From positions 1 to 59,261 of the forward strand of contig DATIYJ010000036.1 in NCBI GenBank assembly GCA_035517655.1: DNA of 59,261 nucleotides, written 5' to 3'. The translations under genes were made by a program, and so were the position numbers. Under the pieces are notes generated by a model, which had not been told where the DNA came from, made no database searches, and saw only the letters and a program-made list of their open reading frames with translations. The stretch is from Nitrospiria bacterium. Its GTDB lineage: Bacteria > Nitrospirota > Nitrospiria > JACQBZ01. Of this stretch, positions 1 through 10,354 are shown piece by piece (within the stretch, counting starts at the first letter, position 1; each line of letters begins with the position of its first letter).

Positions 1-834
1 TTTCAAGGCCCGATCATTAATACCGTTTTTGATCTTTCCATCTTGCTTTGGCCTGAAACGCATCCGGAGAACCGAAGGCGGTATTTTGAGAAGTACTTTT
101 ACAAAAGGTTGCCCTGGGCGGCTCACATGATCACGACATCGGAAGCCACAAAAAGCCAAATGATCGAACATCTGAATATCAAACCCGATAAAATCACGGT
201 CACCTACCTCGGAGTGGATGACAGTTTTGCCGCCGTGCCGGCGGAAACCGCCCGCGCCGTGCTTTCTCATTACGGTCTTGCGTACGGATCTTACATCTTG
301 TACGTGGGAACGTTGGAACCCCGGAAGAATATAACGGCGGTTCTGCAAGCGTATGCGCAGTTGCCGAAAAAAATCCAATCCGCTTATCCCCTGGTTCTGG
401 CGGGTGGGAAGGGTTGGCTGATGGAGGACCTCGACGAGGAAATCAAGCGGCATCGTATCGCATCGTCGACGATTCTCACAGGGTATGTTTCCAAAGCGCA
501 CCTCCCGTCGCTTTACAGCGGCGCGACTGTTTTTGTCTACCCCTCCCTGTATGAAGGATTCGGTCTTCCTCCCCTCGAAGCCATGGCCTGCGGCGCCCCC
601 GTCATTGCATCGGATGTCTCGTCGCTTCCGGAAGTGGTCGGTCCGGCCGGGGTGTTGGTGGCGCCCCGGGACGTGAAAAGGCTTAAGGATGAAATGGAGC
701 GCGTGATCGAGGATTCTTCTCATCGGGCCTTGTTGAGCAAACTCGGCTTGGAAAGGTCCCGGCAGTTTACCTGGGAAGCCTGCGCGAGGCAAACGGTGGA
801 CGTTTATAATCGTGTTCTGAACACGGGTGGATAA
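1..834 (+). CDS. GT4 family glycosyltransferase (5' truncated)
   Basis: The reading frame is open from base 1, and conserved GT4 sequence ([17 protein letters not shown]) lies upstream of the first possible internal start (TTG at 43), so the gene is cut by the window edge. 277 residues are visible. The C-terminal GT-B nucleotide-sugar domain is intact: [10 protein letters not shown] at about residue 101, the glycine-rich LVLAGGKGW, and [14 protein letters not shown] at about 185 with the two glutamates of the E-x7-E donor site, followed by [15 protein letters not shown]. Members transfer a sugar from a nucleotide donor, usually to a lipid-linked glycan on the cytoplasmic face. It is the first visible gene of the polysaccharide locus and ends 20 nt before the next glycosyltransferase. 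Sugar specificity cannot be read from the sequence. Confidence 0.93.
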   Translation, partial: FQGPIINTVFDLSILLWPETHPENRRRYFEKYFYKRLPWAAHMITTSEATKSQMIEHLNIKPDKITVTYLGVDDSFAAVPAETARAVLSHYGLAYGSYILYVGTLEPRKNITAVLQAYAQLPKKIQSAYPLVLAGGKGWLMEDLDEEIKRHRIASSTILTGYVSKAHLPSLYSGATVFVYPSLYEGFGLPPLEAMACGAPVIASDVSSLPEVVGPAGVLVAPRDVKRLKDEMERVIEDSSHRALLSKLGLERSRQFTWEACARQTVDVYNRVLNTGG

Positions 835-854
835 CGAAGGGTTGAGTCTTCTTT

Positions 855-2012
855 ATGAGAGTTGCGCTGATACATGACTGGTTGACCGTGATGCGGGGAG
901 GGGAGAGGTGTCTTGAGGCCTTTTGCGATTTGTTTCCTGAAGCGGATCTCTTTACGCTGTTGCATTTCCCCGGAACGGTCTCGGCCAAGATTGAGAAGCA
1001 TCGCATTGTAACGAGTTTCATCCAACGTTTCCCGTTCAACCAACAAGCCTACCGTTACTATCTTCCTTTCTTTCCCCTGGCCATTGAATCTTTTAACCTT
1101 TCCGGATATGATTTGATCTTAAGCTCGAGCCACTGCGTGGCAAAAGGGGTTCGGGTTCGGAAAGGGTCCTGTCACGTTGCGTATCTCTATACTCCCATGC
1201 GTTACATTTGGGATCAGCACGAAGCTTATTTCGGGGAAGGTCGTTCCGGGTGGCCGGCGCGGAAGGGGATGCGGCTCTTTCGGCCCTGGCTTCAACGATG
1301 GGACGCGGCTTCCAATAACGATGTTCACGCTTTCATCGCAAGCTCCCGCCACGTGGCGGAACGAATTCGGCGTTGCTATGGAAGGACGGCGGATGTCATC
1401 CCTCCGCCCGTGGATTTTCGGGCCTTCTCATCCTCCCGTCGGGATGACGGATTCTATCTCATGGTGACGGCCTTCGCCCCCTATAAACGCGTGGATCTGG
1501 CCGTCGAGGCTTTTAACCGGTTAAAACAACCGCTCAAGATTATCGGAACGGGTCAGGATGAGAAACGCCTCAAGTCCATGGCCGGGCCGACCGTCGATTT
1601 TCTGGGTTGGAAATCGGACTCGGATATTCGGGACGCCTACGCCGCCTGTCGCGCCGTCGTTTTTCCGGGAGAAGAAGATTTTGGGATCGTTCCCTTGGAG
1701 GCCATGGCCAGCGGAAAACCGGTGATCGCCTACGGCAGGGGCGGCGTCCTGGAGACCGTGATTCCATTGCAAACGCCGGGAGCCGGAGCTCGTCCGTCGG
1801 AAGCCGTCCATCCCACGGGCCTGTTTTTTTATGATCCGACGCCCCAGGCTTTGATGCAAGCGGTGCGTTATTTTGAATCCCACCGGGACGCGTTCGATCC
1901 CGACCGCATCCGGGAACATGTAAGGATGTTCGATCGCCAACAGTTCATGGAAAAGATCGATCGGTATATCCAAGAGACGTACGGGGAATTTAAGAAGGCG
2001 CAGCATGCTTAG
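855..2012 (+). CDS. GT4 family glycosyltransferase (WbaZ-like)
   Basis: 385 aa, full length for GT4. The N-terminal acceptor domain opens with HDWLTVMRGGER (residues 8-19), a signature of the mannosyltransferase-like WbaZ subgroup. The donor domain carries the basic APYKR motif near residue 207 and GEEDFGIVPLEAMASGKPV from about 271, which includes the E-x7-E pair. It probably adds one sugar to the lipid-linked repeat unit; mannose is only suggested by similarity to WbaZ. It starts 20 nt after the preceding gene, and its last 8 nt overlap the next gene, so it is probably translationally coupled to the sugar phosphotransferase that follows. No strong Shine-Dalgarno precedes the ATG. Confidence 0.92.
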   Translation: MRVALIHDWLTVMRGGERCLEAFCDLFPEADLFTLLHFPGTVSAKIEKHRIVTSFIQRFPFNQQAYRYYLPFFPLAIESFNLSGYDLILSSSHCVAKGVRVRKGSCHVAYLYTPMRYIWDQHEAYFGEGRSGWPARKGMRLFRPWLQRWDAASNNDVHAFIASSRHVAERIRRCYGRTADVIPPPVDFRAFSSSRRDDGFYLMVTAFAPYKRVDLAVEAFNRLKQPLKIIGTGQDEKRLKSMAGPTVDFLGWKSDSDIRDAYAACRAVVFPGEEDFGIVPLEAMASGKPVIAYGRGGVLETVIPLQTPGAGARPSEAVHPTGLFFYDPTPQALMQAVRYFESHRDAFDPDRIREHVRMFDRQQFMEKIDRYIQETYGEFKKAQHA

Positions 2013-3408
2013 AAAGTACAGCGAGTTTTTTAAAGCCCTCCTTTTCATAGTTGATCTGGCCCTGATCTCGGGCGCATGGTGGGGGGCCTATGCCTTCCGT
2101 TTTTATGCGGATCAAATTCCGGTTACGAAAGGCCGGCCGTCTTTTGAGCCTTACCTGGCCCTCTTGCCGGCGATACTAATCGTCTGGGGCTTTGTCTTCA
2201 AGGCCTTTGACCTGTATCGGCCCCGCCGAATGTCTTCTCACCTGGCCGAGATCTGGGACATCACCAAGGCCTGCAGCTTCGCCGTACTGGTCGTCGTTAC
2301 ATTGAGTTTTTTCTTAAGACAGTTTGAGTATTCCCGGCTGGTTTTTTTGTTGTTCTGGGGATTTAGCATTGTGTTGGTGACCCTCAGCCGCTGGAGCTTC
2401 CGCGAGCTTCTCCGCTTTTTCCGCAGGAGGGGACGCAATCTGCGATACGCCCTCATTGTAGGCGCCGGACCGCTGGCTCAGGAACTCGCCGGCAAGCTTC
2501 GTCGTCATCGCGAACTGGGAATCGAGATCATCGGTTATCTGACACGGAAGGATGAAAAAGTCGGCCGGGAGCTGCGGGGAATCAAGGTTCTGGGCACCTA
2601 TGAGGAATTACCTGCGATCCTGCGGGACCGAACGGTCGACCATATCTTTGTAGCGCTTCCACACGATGCGTATACTCATGCCGAAAAGATTCTCCGTTTT
2701 CTTCAAGGCCAGACCATGGATGTCCGAATCGTTCCGGATCTCCTCCAGTTCATGACGGTTCGGGGGCAGGCCGAGTTGTTCGACGGTCTTCCCTTGGTCA
2801 CGCTTCAGGCGACCCCCCTGTACGGTTGGAACCAGGTCTTGAAAAGGGCGACCGACATTCTGTTTTCTCTCACCATCCTGACGTTGTTGTCGCCTTTGAT
2901 GCTGGTCCTCGTGGCGCTCGTTAAGCTGACATCACCCGGTCCGATTTTATATTGCCAGAAACGGATGGGGTATGACGGCCGGCTCTTTGAAATCCTGAAA
3001 TTCCGCTCAATGCGCGTGGATGCGGAAAAGGAAACCGGCGCGGTCTGGACCGGCGCGGACGATCCAAGGCGTACCCCGGTGGGAAGGTGGCTCCGCTGGA
3101 CGGGTCTGGATGAGTTGCCCCAGTTTTTCAATGTGCTCAGGGGGGAGATGAGCATCGTAGGGCCGAGGCCGGAGCGTCCGGAGTTTGTGGAGAAGTTCAA
3201 AACGGCGATTCCCCGGTATATGTTGAGGCATAAAATCAAGGCCGGAATAACCGGATGGGCCCAGGTGAACGGCTGGCGCGGGAACACGTCCCTGGAAGAA
3301 CGGATAAAATGTGATCTCGAGTATATCGAGAAATGGTCGCTCGGACTTGACCTCAAAATCATGTGGCTGACGCTCTGGAAAGGTCTCATCAACAAAAACG
3401 CCTACTGA
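2005..3408 (+). CDS. Undecaprenyl-phosphate sugar phosphotransferase (first copy)
   Basis: 467-aa polyprenyl glycosylphosphotransferase of the WbaP/WcaJ type. It moves a sugar-1-phosphate from a nucleotide sugar to undecaprenyl phosphate, the first committed step of repeat-unit assembly at the inner membrane. The N-terminus has about four hydrophobic segments (roughly residues 8-130). A Rossmann-like middle domain (IVGAGPLAQELAGKL near 150) follows, and the catalytic sugar-transferase domain runs from about residue 278 (KRATDILFS, one membrane segment, then LKFRSMRVDAE, LDELPQFFNVLRGEMS, VGPRPERPEF and GITGWAQVNGWRG). This is the complete order for the family, including the Asp-Glu catalytic region. 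It overlaps the upstream glycosyltransferase by 8 nt. A second copy sits at the other end of the locus (12345-13766). Confidence 0.93.
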   Translation: MLRKYSEFFKALLFIVDLALISGAWWGAYAFRFYADQIPVTKGRPSFEPYLALLPAILIVWGFVFKAFDLYRPRRMSSHLAEIWDITKACSFAVLVVVTLSFFLRQFEYSRLVFLLFWGFSIVLVTLSRWSFRELLRFFRRRGRNLRYALIVGAGPLAQELAGKLRRHRELGIEIIGYLTRKDEKVGRELRGIKVLGTYEELPAILRDRTVDHIFVALPHDAYTHAEKILRFLQGQTMDVRIVPDLLQFMTVRGQAELFDGLPLVTLQATPLYGWNQVLKRATDILFSLTILTLLSPLMLVLVALVKLTSPGPILYCQKRMGYDGRLFEILKFRSMRVDAEKETGAVWTGADDPRRTPVGRWLRWTGLDELPQFFNVLRGEMSIVGPRPERPEFVEKFKTAIPRYMLRHKIKAGITGWAQVNGWRGNTSLEERIKCDLEYIEKWSLGLDLKIMWLTLWKGLINKNAY

Positions 3409-3492
3409 GGGGATTAAAAGTTACTCGCTGTTTCCTTGGTGTTCTTTCCTCGCATTCGAACTGTTATTTGAGCCGTCCGATTCAAAAAACCC

Positions 3493-3521
3493 TTGATTTA
3501 CCTCCATTAATTCGTTATATT
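3493..3521 (+). promoter_or_regulatory. Candidate sigma-70 promoter for the O-antigen ligase-like gene
   Basis: TTGATT and TATATT are separated by 17 nt in an AT-rich pocket of the 253-nt gap between 3408 and 3662. It would give a leader of about 130 nt before the GTG at 3662. The rest of the gap holds only a short dyad around 3550-3562. Confidence 0.4.
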
Positions 3522-3661
3522 TAATTGCTATTGCCATGGCATGGAGCCCTTGGGGCTTGGCGGGAATCGTGCCATGAATGAGCGGTCAAGCGAACGACCC
3601 CGGGGTTTATGAAGCGCCGGAGCGACAACTGATGAACGGTTAGAGAGTCTGAACGGGCTTA

Positions 3662-4903
3662 GTGACTAAATTGGGAATCGAGCCGTTTCTATACGCCCTG
3701 GTGTTGAGCCTTCCTCTTTCCATCGCGGCCGTCCATGTTTGTCTGGGAATCCTGATCCTCCTGTGGGGCTATCAATATGCAATAAAGAGAGAGCCGTGGG
3801 TCCATACTTCCCTGGATCGCCCCATCCTGATTTATCTATCCGCGGTGCTGGCCGCCGCCCTCTTCGGCGTGAACCCCGGCCGGAGCATCCTTCATATTTT
3901 GGCGCTTTGGCATATCGTACTTTATCTCTATGTCGTGAAATGGGTGCCCGATCAAACTCTGGCGCGTCGTCTGATCTGGACCCTTTTCGGATCCGCCGCA
4001 CTGAACGGAATTTACGGCATCGCGCAGCACGTCGGCGGCGGGCTCGATCTTTTCCGGTTCGGCGGCGCCGAACGGATTTTTAAGATTGACGGCCAGGTGC
4101 GGGCATCGGGAGTCTTCGACCATTACATGACGTTCTCCGGCCAGATGCTTTTGTTGGGGCTGTTGGGGACGGGTCTTCTCCTGTTTTGGGCCCGGGGGCG
4201 GACCCGTTGGATTCTGGCCGGCGCGGTGCTCGTCTTTTTTTGCGCGGTCTGGTCTTCGTTTACCCGCAACGCCTGGGTTGGGCTCGGGGCCGGATTTTTT
4301 GCGATTGCGCTGTTCAAAGAGAGAAGGACCATGATCGTTCTCGTAGCCGGCCTTCTTCTGACCGTTGTTCTCTTGTCCGTGGCCGATCGGGGATTTCGGA
4401 CACGGGCCGTCAGTACGGTGAAGATTCATGAAGGCAGCACGGTGGAACGGTTTGAAATCTGGCGTGCGACGCTCGAGATGATAAAAGATCACAGCCTGCT
4501 CGGGGTCGGCATCGGCAACTTCACGACGGTTTTTGATCGGTATCGCGATCGCACCGGCGCTGGGGCGCATTCCCACGCCCATAACACGTTGCTTCAGATC
4601 ACGGCTGAAAGCGGATTGATCGGACTCGCGGCCTATCTTTATTTGTGGTATGCGTTCTTCCGCATGATGATCCGGCGGGCGATGACGTCCGCCGATCCTT
4701 TTGTCCGCGGTGTGACCATCGGGGCGATCGGGGCGCTTGTGGGCTTCCATGTCGCCGGTCTGTTTGAATACAACTTGGGGGACAGCGAAGTGGATGCGAT
4801 GATGTGGTTTGTTGTGGGATTGGGCATGATGGCGCAGAACATGGGCCTCCAAGAAGCCGCGGCCTTTGATAAGTCCGTCGTTTCCAAGGCCGCCTTGGCT
4901 TAA
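3662..4903 (+). CDS. O-antigen ligase / polymerase-like membrane protein
   Basis: 413 aa, GTG start. It is a polytopic membrane protein with around ten hydrophobic segments and a large periplasmic loop containing TRNAWVGLGAG and, near residue 302, HSHAHNTLLQITAESGLIG. The last motif is the hallmark of the Wzy_C / WaaL family, with the histidine implicated in glycan transfer. Such proteins either polymerise undecaprenyl-linked repeat units or ligate the polymer to a lipid acceptor in the periplasm, and sequence alone does not separate the two roles. Because the locus also encodes a Wzx flippase, a Wzy-type polymerase role is the simpler reading. Confidence 0.88.
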   Translation: MTKLGIEPFLYALVLSLPLSIAAVHVCLGILILLWGYQYAIKREPWVHTSLDRPILIYLSAVLAAALFGVNPGRSILHILALWHIVLYLYVVKWVPDQTLARRLIWTLFGSAALNGIYGIAQHVGGGLDLFRFGGAERIFKIDGQVRASGVFDHYMTFSGQMLLLGLLGTGLLLFWARGRTRWILAGAVLVFFCAVWSSFTRNAWVGLGAGFFAIALFKERRTMIVLVAGLLLTVVLLSVADRGFRTRAVSTVKIHEGSTVERFEIWRATLEMIKDHSLLGVGIGNFTTVFDRYRDRTGAGAHSHAHNTLLQITAESGLIGLAAYLYLWYAFFRMMIRRAMTSADPFVRGVTIGAIGALVGFHVAGLFEYNLGDSEVDAMMWFVVGLGMMAQNMGLQEAAAFDKSVVSKAALA

Positions 4904-4936
4904 CCGTTGTAAATCACGGGTTCATTCCCCCGGTAA

Positions 4937-5884
<948 letters not shown>

Positions 5885-6084
5885 TCCTCTTGCCGTCAAT
5901 ATGCAAGAAGCGGTCGGGTGAAAAAAATCCTTCCATGACGTAAATGTCCTTTGCGGGGCCGAGCGCGCCGTCTGTTCTCGAAGACGTTGCGTTACCGTTG
6001 CGACACCCTTTCTTGCCGAGAAGGTTTTCAGTATTCCAACATCGGAACCTGGAGATTTCGCATTAAACCATATCAGGAGCCAGT

Positions 6085-6915
6085 GTGAGCCGCTCATTTA
6101 TCAAAGGCATTCAACCGGGCGATCTCGTCCTGGAGATCGGAAGCGGACATAACCCTTACCCCCGATCGAATATCCTGTGCGACAAACACCTCGAAAACCT
6201 GGAAAGGGGCGGCGGGATCCGCACGGGAGGGCGGCCTCTGGTCATTGCCGACGGGGAGTCCCTTCCGTTCCCGGACAAGTCGTTTGATTTTATTATTTGC
6301 TCGCACGTCCTTGAACATGCGGAGGATCCGGGGAAATTTTTAAATGAATTGTCCCGCGTGGGAAAGGCGGGATATATCGAGACCCCCTCCGAAGTATGGG
6401 AAGCCCTGATGGAACCGCGGGAGTATCATCGGTGGTTCGTTATTTCCGACGGGGACGGTCTTGTCGTCAAGAAAAAGGAAGCCTCCAATGTCCTTCTGGG
6501 AAAACTTTACGAGCGGCTGGTCGCCCAAAATGGAAAGCTGTGCGGATACCTGATGTCCAGACAGATCGATGTTTTCTTTACGCGTCATTACTGGCGGGAT
6601 AGGATATTTTTCCGGATCATTCCTCCCTCGGAGAAATGCTATTTTAATTATCACGACCCCAAGATCGCGGACGAGCTCATCGGCCGGCGAACCAGCCATC
6701 GCGAGATCTTCGCTTACAAGCTTTACAAGGCCCTCGATCGGATCCGTCCGTCTTTTCTGCGCGGGAAAGCCAAAGCCCTTCGGGAGATCCTGGTCTGCCC
6801 TTTGTGCAAGGCCTCTTTTCGCTGGGAGTCGAACCGGGTGGAGTGCGTTGCGTGCGGGGCGGCCTATGCCTGTTCCAACGGTGTTCCGATCCTAAACAAG
6901 CCCTTGAGGAAATGA
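6085..6915 (+). CDS. SAM-dependent methyltransferase with C-terminal Trm112-like zinc ribbon
   Basis: 276 aa, GTG start after CAGGAG at a good distance. The N-terminus is a class I methyltransferase: VLEIGSGHNPYP (about residues 15-26, SAM-binding motif I), IADGESLPFPDKSFDFI and SHVLEHAEDP. A poorly recognised middle segment of about 100 residues follows. The last 40 residues form a Trm112/UPF0434-type ribbon, LVCPLCKASF with Cys 238 and 241 and Cys 254 and 257, ending in NGVPILNK. Methyltransferases in polysaccharide loci usually methylate a sugar or cap a chain, but the substrate here is unknown. The stop codon overlaps the start of the flippase gene. Confidence 0.82.
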   Translation: MSRSFIKGIQPGDLVLEIGSGHNPYPRSNILCDKHLENLERGGGIRTGGRPLVIADGESLPFPDKSFDFIICSHVLEHAEDPGKFLNELSRVGKAGYIETPSEVWEALMEPREYHRWFVISDGDGLVVKKKEASNVLLGKLYERLVAQNGKLCGYLMSRQIDVFFTRHYWRDRIFFRIIPPSEKCYFNYHDPKIADELIGRRTSHREIFAYKLYKALDRIRPSFLRGKAKALREILVCPLCKASFRWESNRVECVACGAAYACSNGVPILNKPLRK

Positions 6916-8420
6916 CCCGTGAGGTTCGTGTGACTGTTTTTCGGGATATAACGCGGCAAACCGTTATTTACGGGGCCGGGGCCGGTCTTAACGGTGCCGT
7001 GGGTTTCATCCTCATTCCCATCGTGACGCGCTATTTGCTTCCCAACGAGTACGGAACCTATGCCCTTCTTGAGATTGCACTCCAGTTTCTTGTGACGGTA
7101 TACGGTTTGGGTTTTAACGTCTCCCTGCTGAAAGGCTACTCCGAAGCCGATGACTCGGTTTCCAAAATTAATCTTATCAATAATGTCTTGATATTTTTGG
7201 CGACAACTTCATTTATTTTCTCCGGGGTTATTATCGCGCTGGCGGGTCCCATTTCAAACGGCCTATTCGCCGGCGTGCCGGAGCATTTGATTGTTTACAT
7301 CGGGCTGATCGTCTTCTTTGAATCCATTTGGGCCTTGTTCCTTGCCATCTACAGGGCGGAACAGAAGGCGGTCCGGTATTTAGCGGCCTCTCTTCTTCAA
7401 GTAGGTTTAGGACTCATGGCCACGGTCGTTTTTGTGGTGGGAATGAACGAAAAAGCCGAGGGAATCTTACGAGGGCGATTGGTCGGGGATGTGTTGGTCT
7501 GCGGCGTGTTGTTGTGGGGCCACCGAAATCGATTCACGTTCGACCATTCCTGGCCGAGAATTCGACGGTTGTTGGCCTACGGTCTTCCTTATCTACCCGC
7601 CGGACTGGCCATCATCTGGATTAATCTTTCCGGGCGCTATTTTTTGAATCTGTTTTCATCCCTCGGTGAGGTCGGCGTGTACGCCATCGCCCAGAAACTA
7701 TCCGGTTTTGTAAATTTGTTGCTCATTCAACCCTTTGGCACCGCTTGGCTTCCGATCATGTTTGAGCTGGGTAAAAGAAATAATGCGCCTCTCATTTATG
7801 CCAGGGTCGCCACCTACTACTTATTCTGTGCGGCCTTCAGCTTCCTGATCCTGACTCTGTTCCTGCCCGAGATTTTTCTGATCTTCACGACCAAGGGTTA
7901 CCAAAGCGGAACGAAAGTGTACCCGATTCTGGTATTGGCCTTGCTCGTGTACGGGTTATTTTATGTTCTCTCCATCGGGATTTTCCTGAAAAGCCGGAAT
8001 TGGGTGATGCCGTACATCTACGGGGCCGGTATTATCGTCAATCTCCTGTCCAATACGATCCTGGTCCGGTTGTACGGTGCTTGGGGGGCGGCTTTGTCGA
8101 TGCTATTGACCTTTATCGTGGTCTCGGGTTGTCAGGGGCTGATAGCCCAACGGTATTATCCCATACCGTTTGAGTTTAATCGCCTGGGCAAGATCTTATT
8201 GGTGGGGGTGATTCTTTTCATGACCGGGCGGTTTTTTATGTCCGAGGGGGTTCCCCACCTGGTCCTGAGAACGGGATTGATCGCGCTGTTTCCCGTGGCG
8301 TTGTACGGGTTGGGATTTTTTACCGATGAGGAACGAAACAGGGCCTTCTATTTTTCTCATCACCTCCGGCTTCGCGGCGCATTGATCGCGAAGGCGATTC
8401 TAAAACGACGAGAACAATGA
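6912..8420 (+). CDS. Wzx-type polysaccharide flippase
   Basis: About 502 aa, MATE/MOP superfamily oligosaccharide translocase. The N-terminal signature is present (QTVIYGAGAGLN, GFILIPIVTRYLLPNEYGTYALLE), followed by about 12 to 14 hydrophobic segments and the mid-protein GVYAIAQKLSGFVNLL. It would flip undecaprenyl-linked repeat units to the periplasm. Two starts are possible. The ATG at 6912 gives an ATGA overlap with the methyltransferase stop. The GTG at 6930 has GAGG 5 nt upstream and removes six residues. The frame stays open further upstream, but that stretch lies inside the preceding gene and is not flippase-like. Confidence 0.9.
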   Translation: MTREVRVTVFRDITRQTVIYGAGAGLNGAVGFILIPIVTRYLLPNEYGTYALLEIALQFLVTVYGLGFNVSLLKGYSEADDSVSKINLINNVLIFLATTSFIFSGVIIALAGPISNGLFAGVPEHLIVYIGLIVFFESIWALFLAIYRAEQKAVRYLAASLLQVGLGLMATVVFVVGMNEKAEGILRGRLVGDVLVCGVLLWGHRNRFTFDHSWPRIRRLLAYGLPYLPAGLAIIWINLSGRYFLNLFSSLGEVGVYAIAQKLSGFVNLLLIQPFGTAWLPIMFELGKRNNAPLIYARVATYYLFCAAFSFLILTLFLPEIFLIFTTKGYQSGTKVYPILVLALLVYGLFYVLSIGIFLKSRNWVMPYIYGAGIIVNLLSNTILVRLYGAWGAALSMLLTFIVVSGCQGLIAQRYYPIPFEFNRLGKILLVGVILFMTGRFFMSEGVPHLVLRTGLIALFPVALYGLGFFTDEERNRAFYFSHHLRLRGALIAKAILKRREQ

Positions 8421-8423
8421 ACG

Positions 8424-9539
8424 ATGAATGAGCCGGTAAAAATCGCCTTTATTACGAACCTCTGTCCCACTTACCGTGTCAAGGCGTTTCAAGGTTTGGC
8501 CAAGCGGTACGATGTCGATTTTTATTTCTACTGCAGACCGGAGGACTCCAGGGTAAGCCATCTGGAAATCGTCAGCGACGCCGAACGGTTTCACTATTTG
8601 ACCACGGCTCAAATTCTTATGCGCTTGTTCACCCAAAACTATCCGGTTGTGATTAAGTGCAGCAACGGGAAGTACATTACACTCCTGTCCTTTCTAACGG
8701 CCAAGTTAATGCGAAAAAAATTCATCTTTTGGCATTCCATGTGGTACACGCCTCAAACGCTTTTCCGAAGGTTTTCGATGCCGGTTTTAAAATGGATATT
8801 CAAATATTCGGATGCGGTTGTGGTCTACGGGGAACACGGTAAAAAGTATCTGGAGTCGCACGGCGTGGAACCCCGGAAAATTTTCATCGCCTGGCAGTCC
8901 GTCGATAACGAATTGTTCGCTAAAGCGGTCCCTGCGAAAGCGCTTTCGACGATCCGCGGAGCCCGCGCTGCGGCCGGAAAAAAGGTCGTTCTTTTCGTCG
9001 GCCGTTTCGTGGAAGAAAAGGGCGTTTCCTATTTGATCGAGGCGGTGGCCCAATTGAAGGATGATGGCCTCTGTCTGATGCTGGTCGGAGAAGGCCCTCT
9101 AAAAGAAGCGTTGGAAAAACAGTGCGTGGAAAACCGCTTGGATTGTTTTGTGTTTGTCGGCAAAGTCCCGAACTCCGAGTTGTATAAATATTACGCCTTG
9201 GCGGATGTTTTCGTCCTGCCCTCGATCACGACCCGCGAGTTCAAGGAACCATGGGGCCTGGTTGTGAACGAGGCGATGAACCAGGGAACCCCGGTGGTGG
9301 TCACCGATGCGGTGGGCGCCGGAGTCGGCGGTTTGGTTCAGGAGGGCGTCAACGGTTTTGTGGTTCCCGAGCGGGACAGTCAGTCTCTTTCGGTCGCGCT
9401 GCGCAAGATCATTTCCGATGACGCTTTAAGGGCGGCGATGGGTCAAAATGCGAAACGCGTCATAAAAGACTGGACGTATGAACGAATGGTGGAAGGATTT
9501 ACGGATGCCATTGCCTATGCACAAGGAGCCAAAAAATGA
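8424..9539 (+). CDS. GT4 family glycosyltransferase
   Basis: 371 aa. The N-terminal domain begins KIAFITNLCPTYRVKAFQ. The donor domain contains LFVGRFVEEKGVSYLIEAV with the conserved Arg and Lys, MLVGEGPLKEALE and FVGKVPNSELYKYYA. PWGLVVNEAMNQGTPVVVTDAVG replaces the usual E-x7-E, keeping the second Glu but with Trp-Gly in place of the first Glu-Gly region. It should act in the cytoplasm on the lipid-linked glycan. It starts 3 nt after the flippase stop, and the polysaccharide deacetylase gene overlaps its end by 4 nt, so this is one transcription unit. Sugar specificity is unknown. Confidence 0.9.
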   Translation: MNEPVKIAFITNLCPTYRVKAFQGLAKRYDVDFYFYCRPEDSRVSHLEIVSDAERFHYLTTAQILMRLFTQNYPVVIKCSNGKYITLLSFLTAKLMRKKFIFWHSMWYTPQTLFRRFSMPVLKWIFKYSDAVVVYGEHGKKYLESHGVEPRKIFIAWQSVDNELFAKAVPAKALSTIRGARAAAGKKVVLFVGRFVEEKGVSYLIEAVAQLKDDGLCLMLVGEGPLKEALEKQCVENRLDCFVFVGKVPNSELYKYYALADVFVLPSITTREFKEPWGLVVNEAMNQGTPVVVTDAVGAGVGGLVQEGVNGFVVPERDSQSLSVALRKIISDDALRAAMGQNAKRVIKDWTYERMVEGFTDAIAYAQGAKK

Positions 9540-10354
9540 GTATCGGCACTAAAGTTTATTCCAGGACGCAAGGGCCGCGACTTCACCCGATTGTTACGAC
9601 TTCCTGGGATGACGGCCACCCGTGCGATCTTCAACTGTCGCGGCTCCTTTCGGCGCGAAAATTAAAAGGCACGTTTTATGTGCCCATTCGAAATTCGGAA
9701 GGCCGGCGGACCATGGAATCGGATGAAATCCGAACATTGGCCCGGTCCCATGAAATCGGGGGACATACTTTAAATCACCTCGACCTGACTTCTTTGAGTC
9801 GGGCGATGGCCCGTGACGAGATCGTCGAGGGAAAGCGGCAACTCGAACGGTTAATCGGCCGTTCTCTGAAGGGTTTCGCTTTTCCAAGAGGACGCATGAA
9901 TGCTTCGATCGTCTCCTTGGTCAAGGAGGCCGGATTCAAGTTCAGCCGTACGATTTATGGGTTCCATTTCACATTGAGGGACGGATTCTTGATCCATCCC
10001 ACCTTACAGGCTTACCCGCATAACCGGATGACCTATATCCGGAATGCCGTCCGGCGCGGAAATTTTGAAGGGTTGGGGGCCTATGTGTTCCGGCTTCAAT
10101 TAAAATCGAATTGGAAGGAATTGGCCAAAACGGCTTTCGATACGGCGATTCGAGATGGGGGCGTATGGCACCTCTGGGGCCATTCCTGGGAAATCGATGA
10201 GCTAAACCTGTGGGGACAAATCGAGGAATTATTCGACTACATATCCAACCGGCCCGGCGTTCTCTATTTGACCAACGGGGAGGTCTCGGAACAACGTCGA
10301 GGGATCGCGATGAATAACGATCCGGTCGCTGATTCCAGGGCTTCCACCGGATGA
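9536..10354 (+). CDS. Polysaccharide deacetylase (NodB homology domain)
   Basis: 272 aa, CE4 family. Motif 1 appears as TSWDDG (about residues 21-26), with the Asp-Asp pair for catalysis and metal binding. Motif 2 appears as HTLNHLDL (about 75-82), the His-x3-His zinc-ligand pair. FAFPRGRMN supplies motif 3 with Arg, and WHLWGHSWEID is a C-terminal His motif. There is no signal peptide, so it probably acts in the cytoplasm on a lipid-linked or activated N-acetyl sugar rather than on the exported polymer. It has 4-nt ATGA overlaps with the glycosyltransferases on both sides, which implies coupled translation. Confidence 0.88.
   Translation: MSIGTKVYSRTQGPRLHPIVTTSWDDGHPCDLQLSRLLSARKLKGTFYVPIRNSEGRRTMESDEIRTLARSHEIGGHTLNHLDLTSLSRAMARDEIVEGKRQLERLIGRSLKGFAFPRGRMNASIVSLVKEAGFKFSRTIYGFHFTLRDGFLIHPTLQAYPHNRMTYIRNAVRRGNFEGLGAYVFRLQLKSNWKELAKTAFDTAIRDGGVWHLWGHSWEIDELNLWGQIEELFDYISNRPGVLYLTNGEVSEQRRGIAMNNDPVADSRASTG

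Noticed and set aside
3836-4852. 338-residue open frame antisense to the O-antigen ligase-like gene
   Set aside because: Low-complexity basic protein without any domain, mirrored from a strongly coding membrane protein on the other strand.
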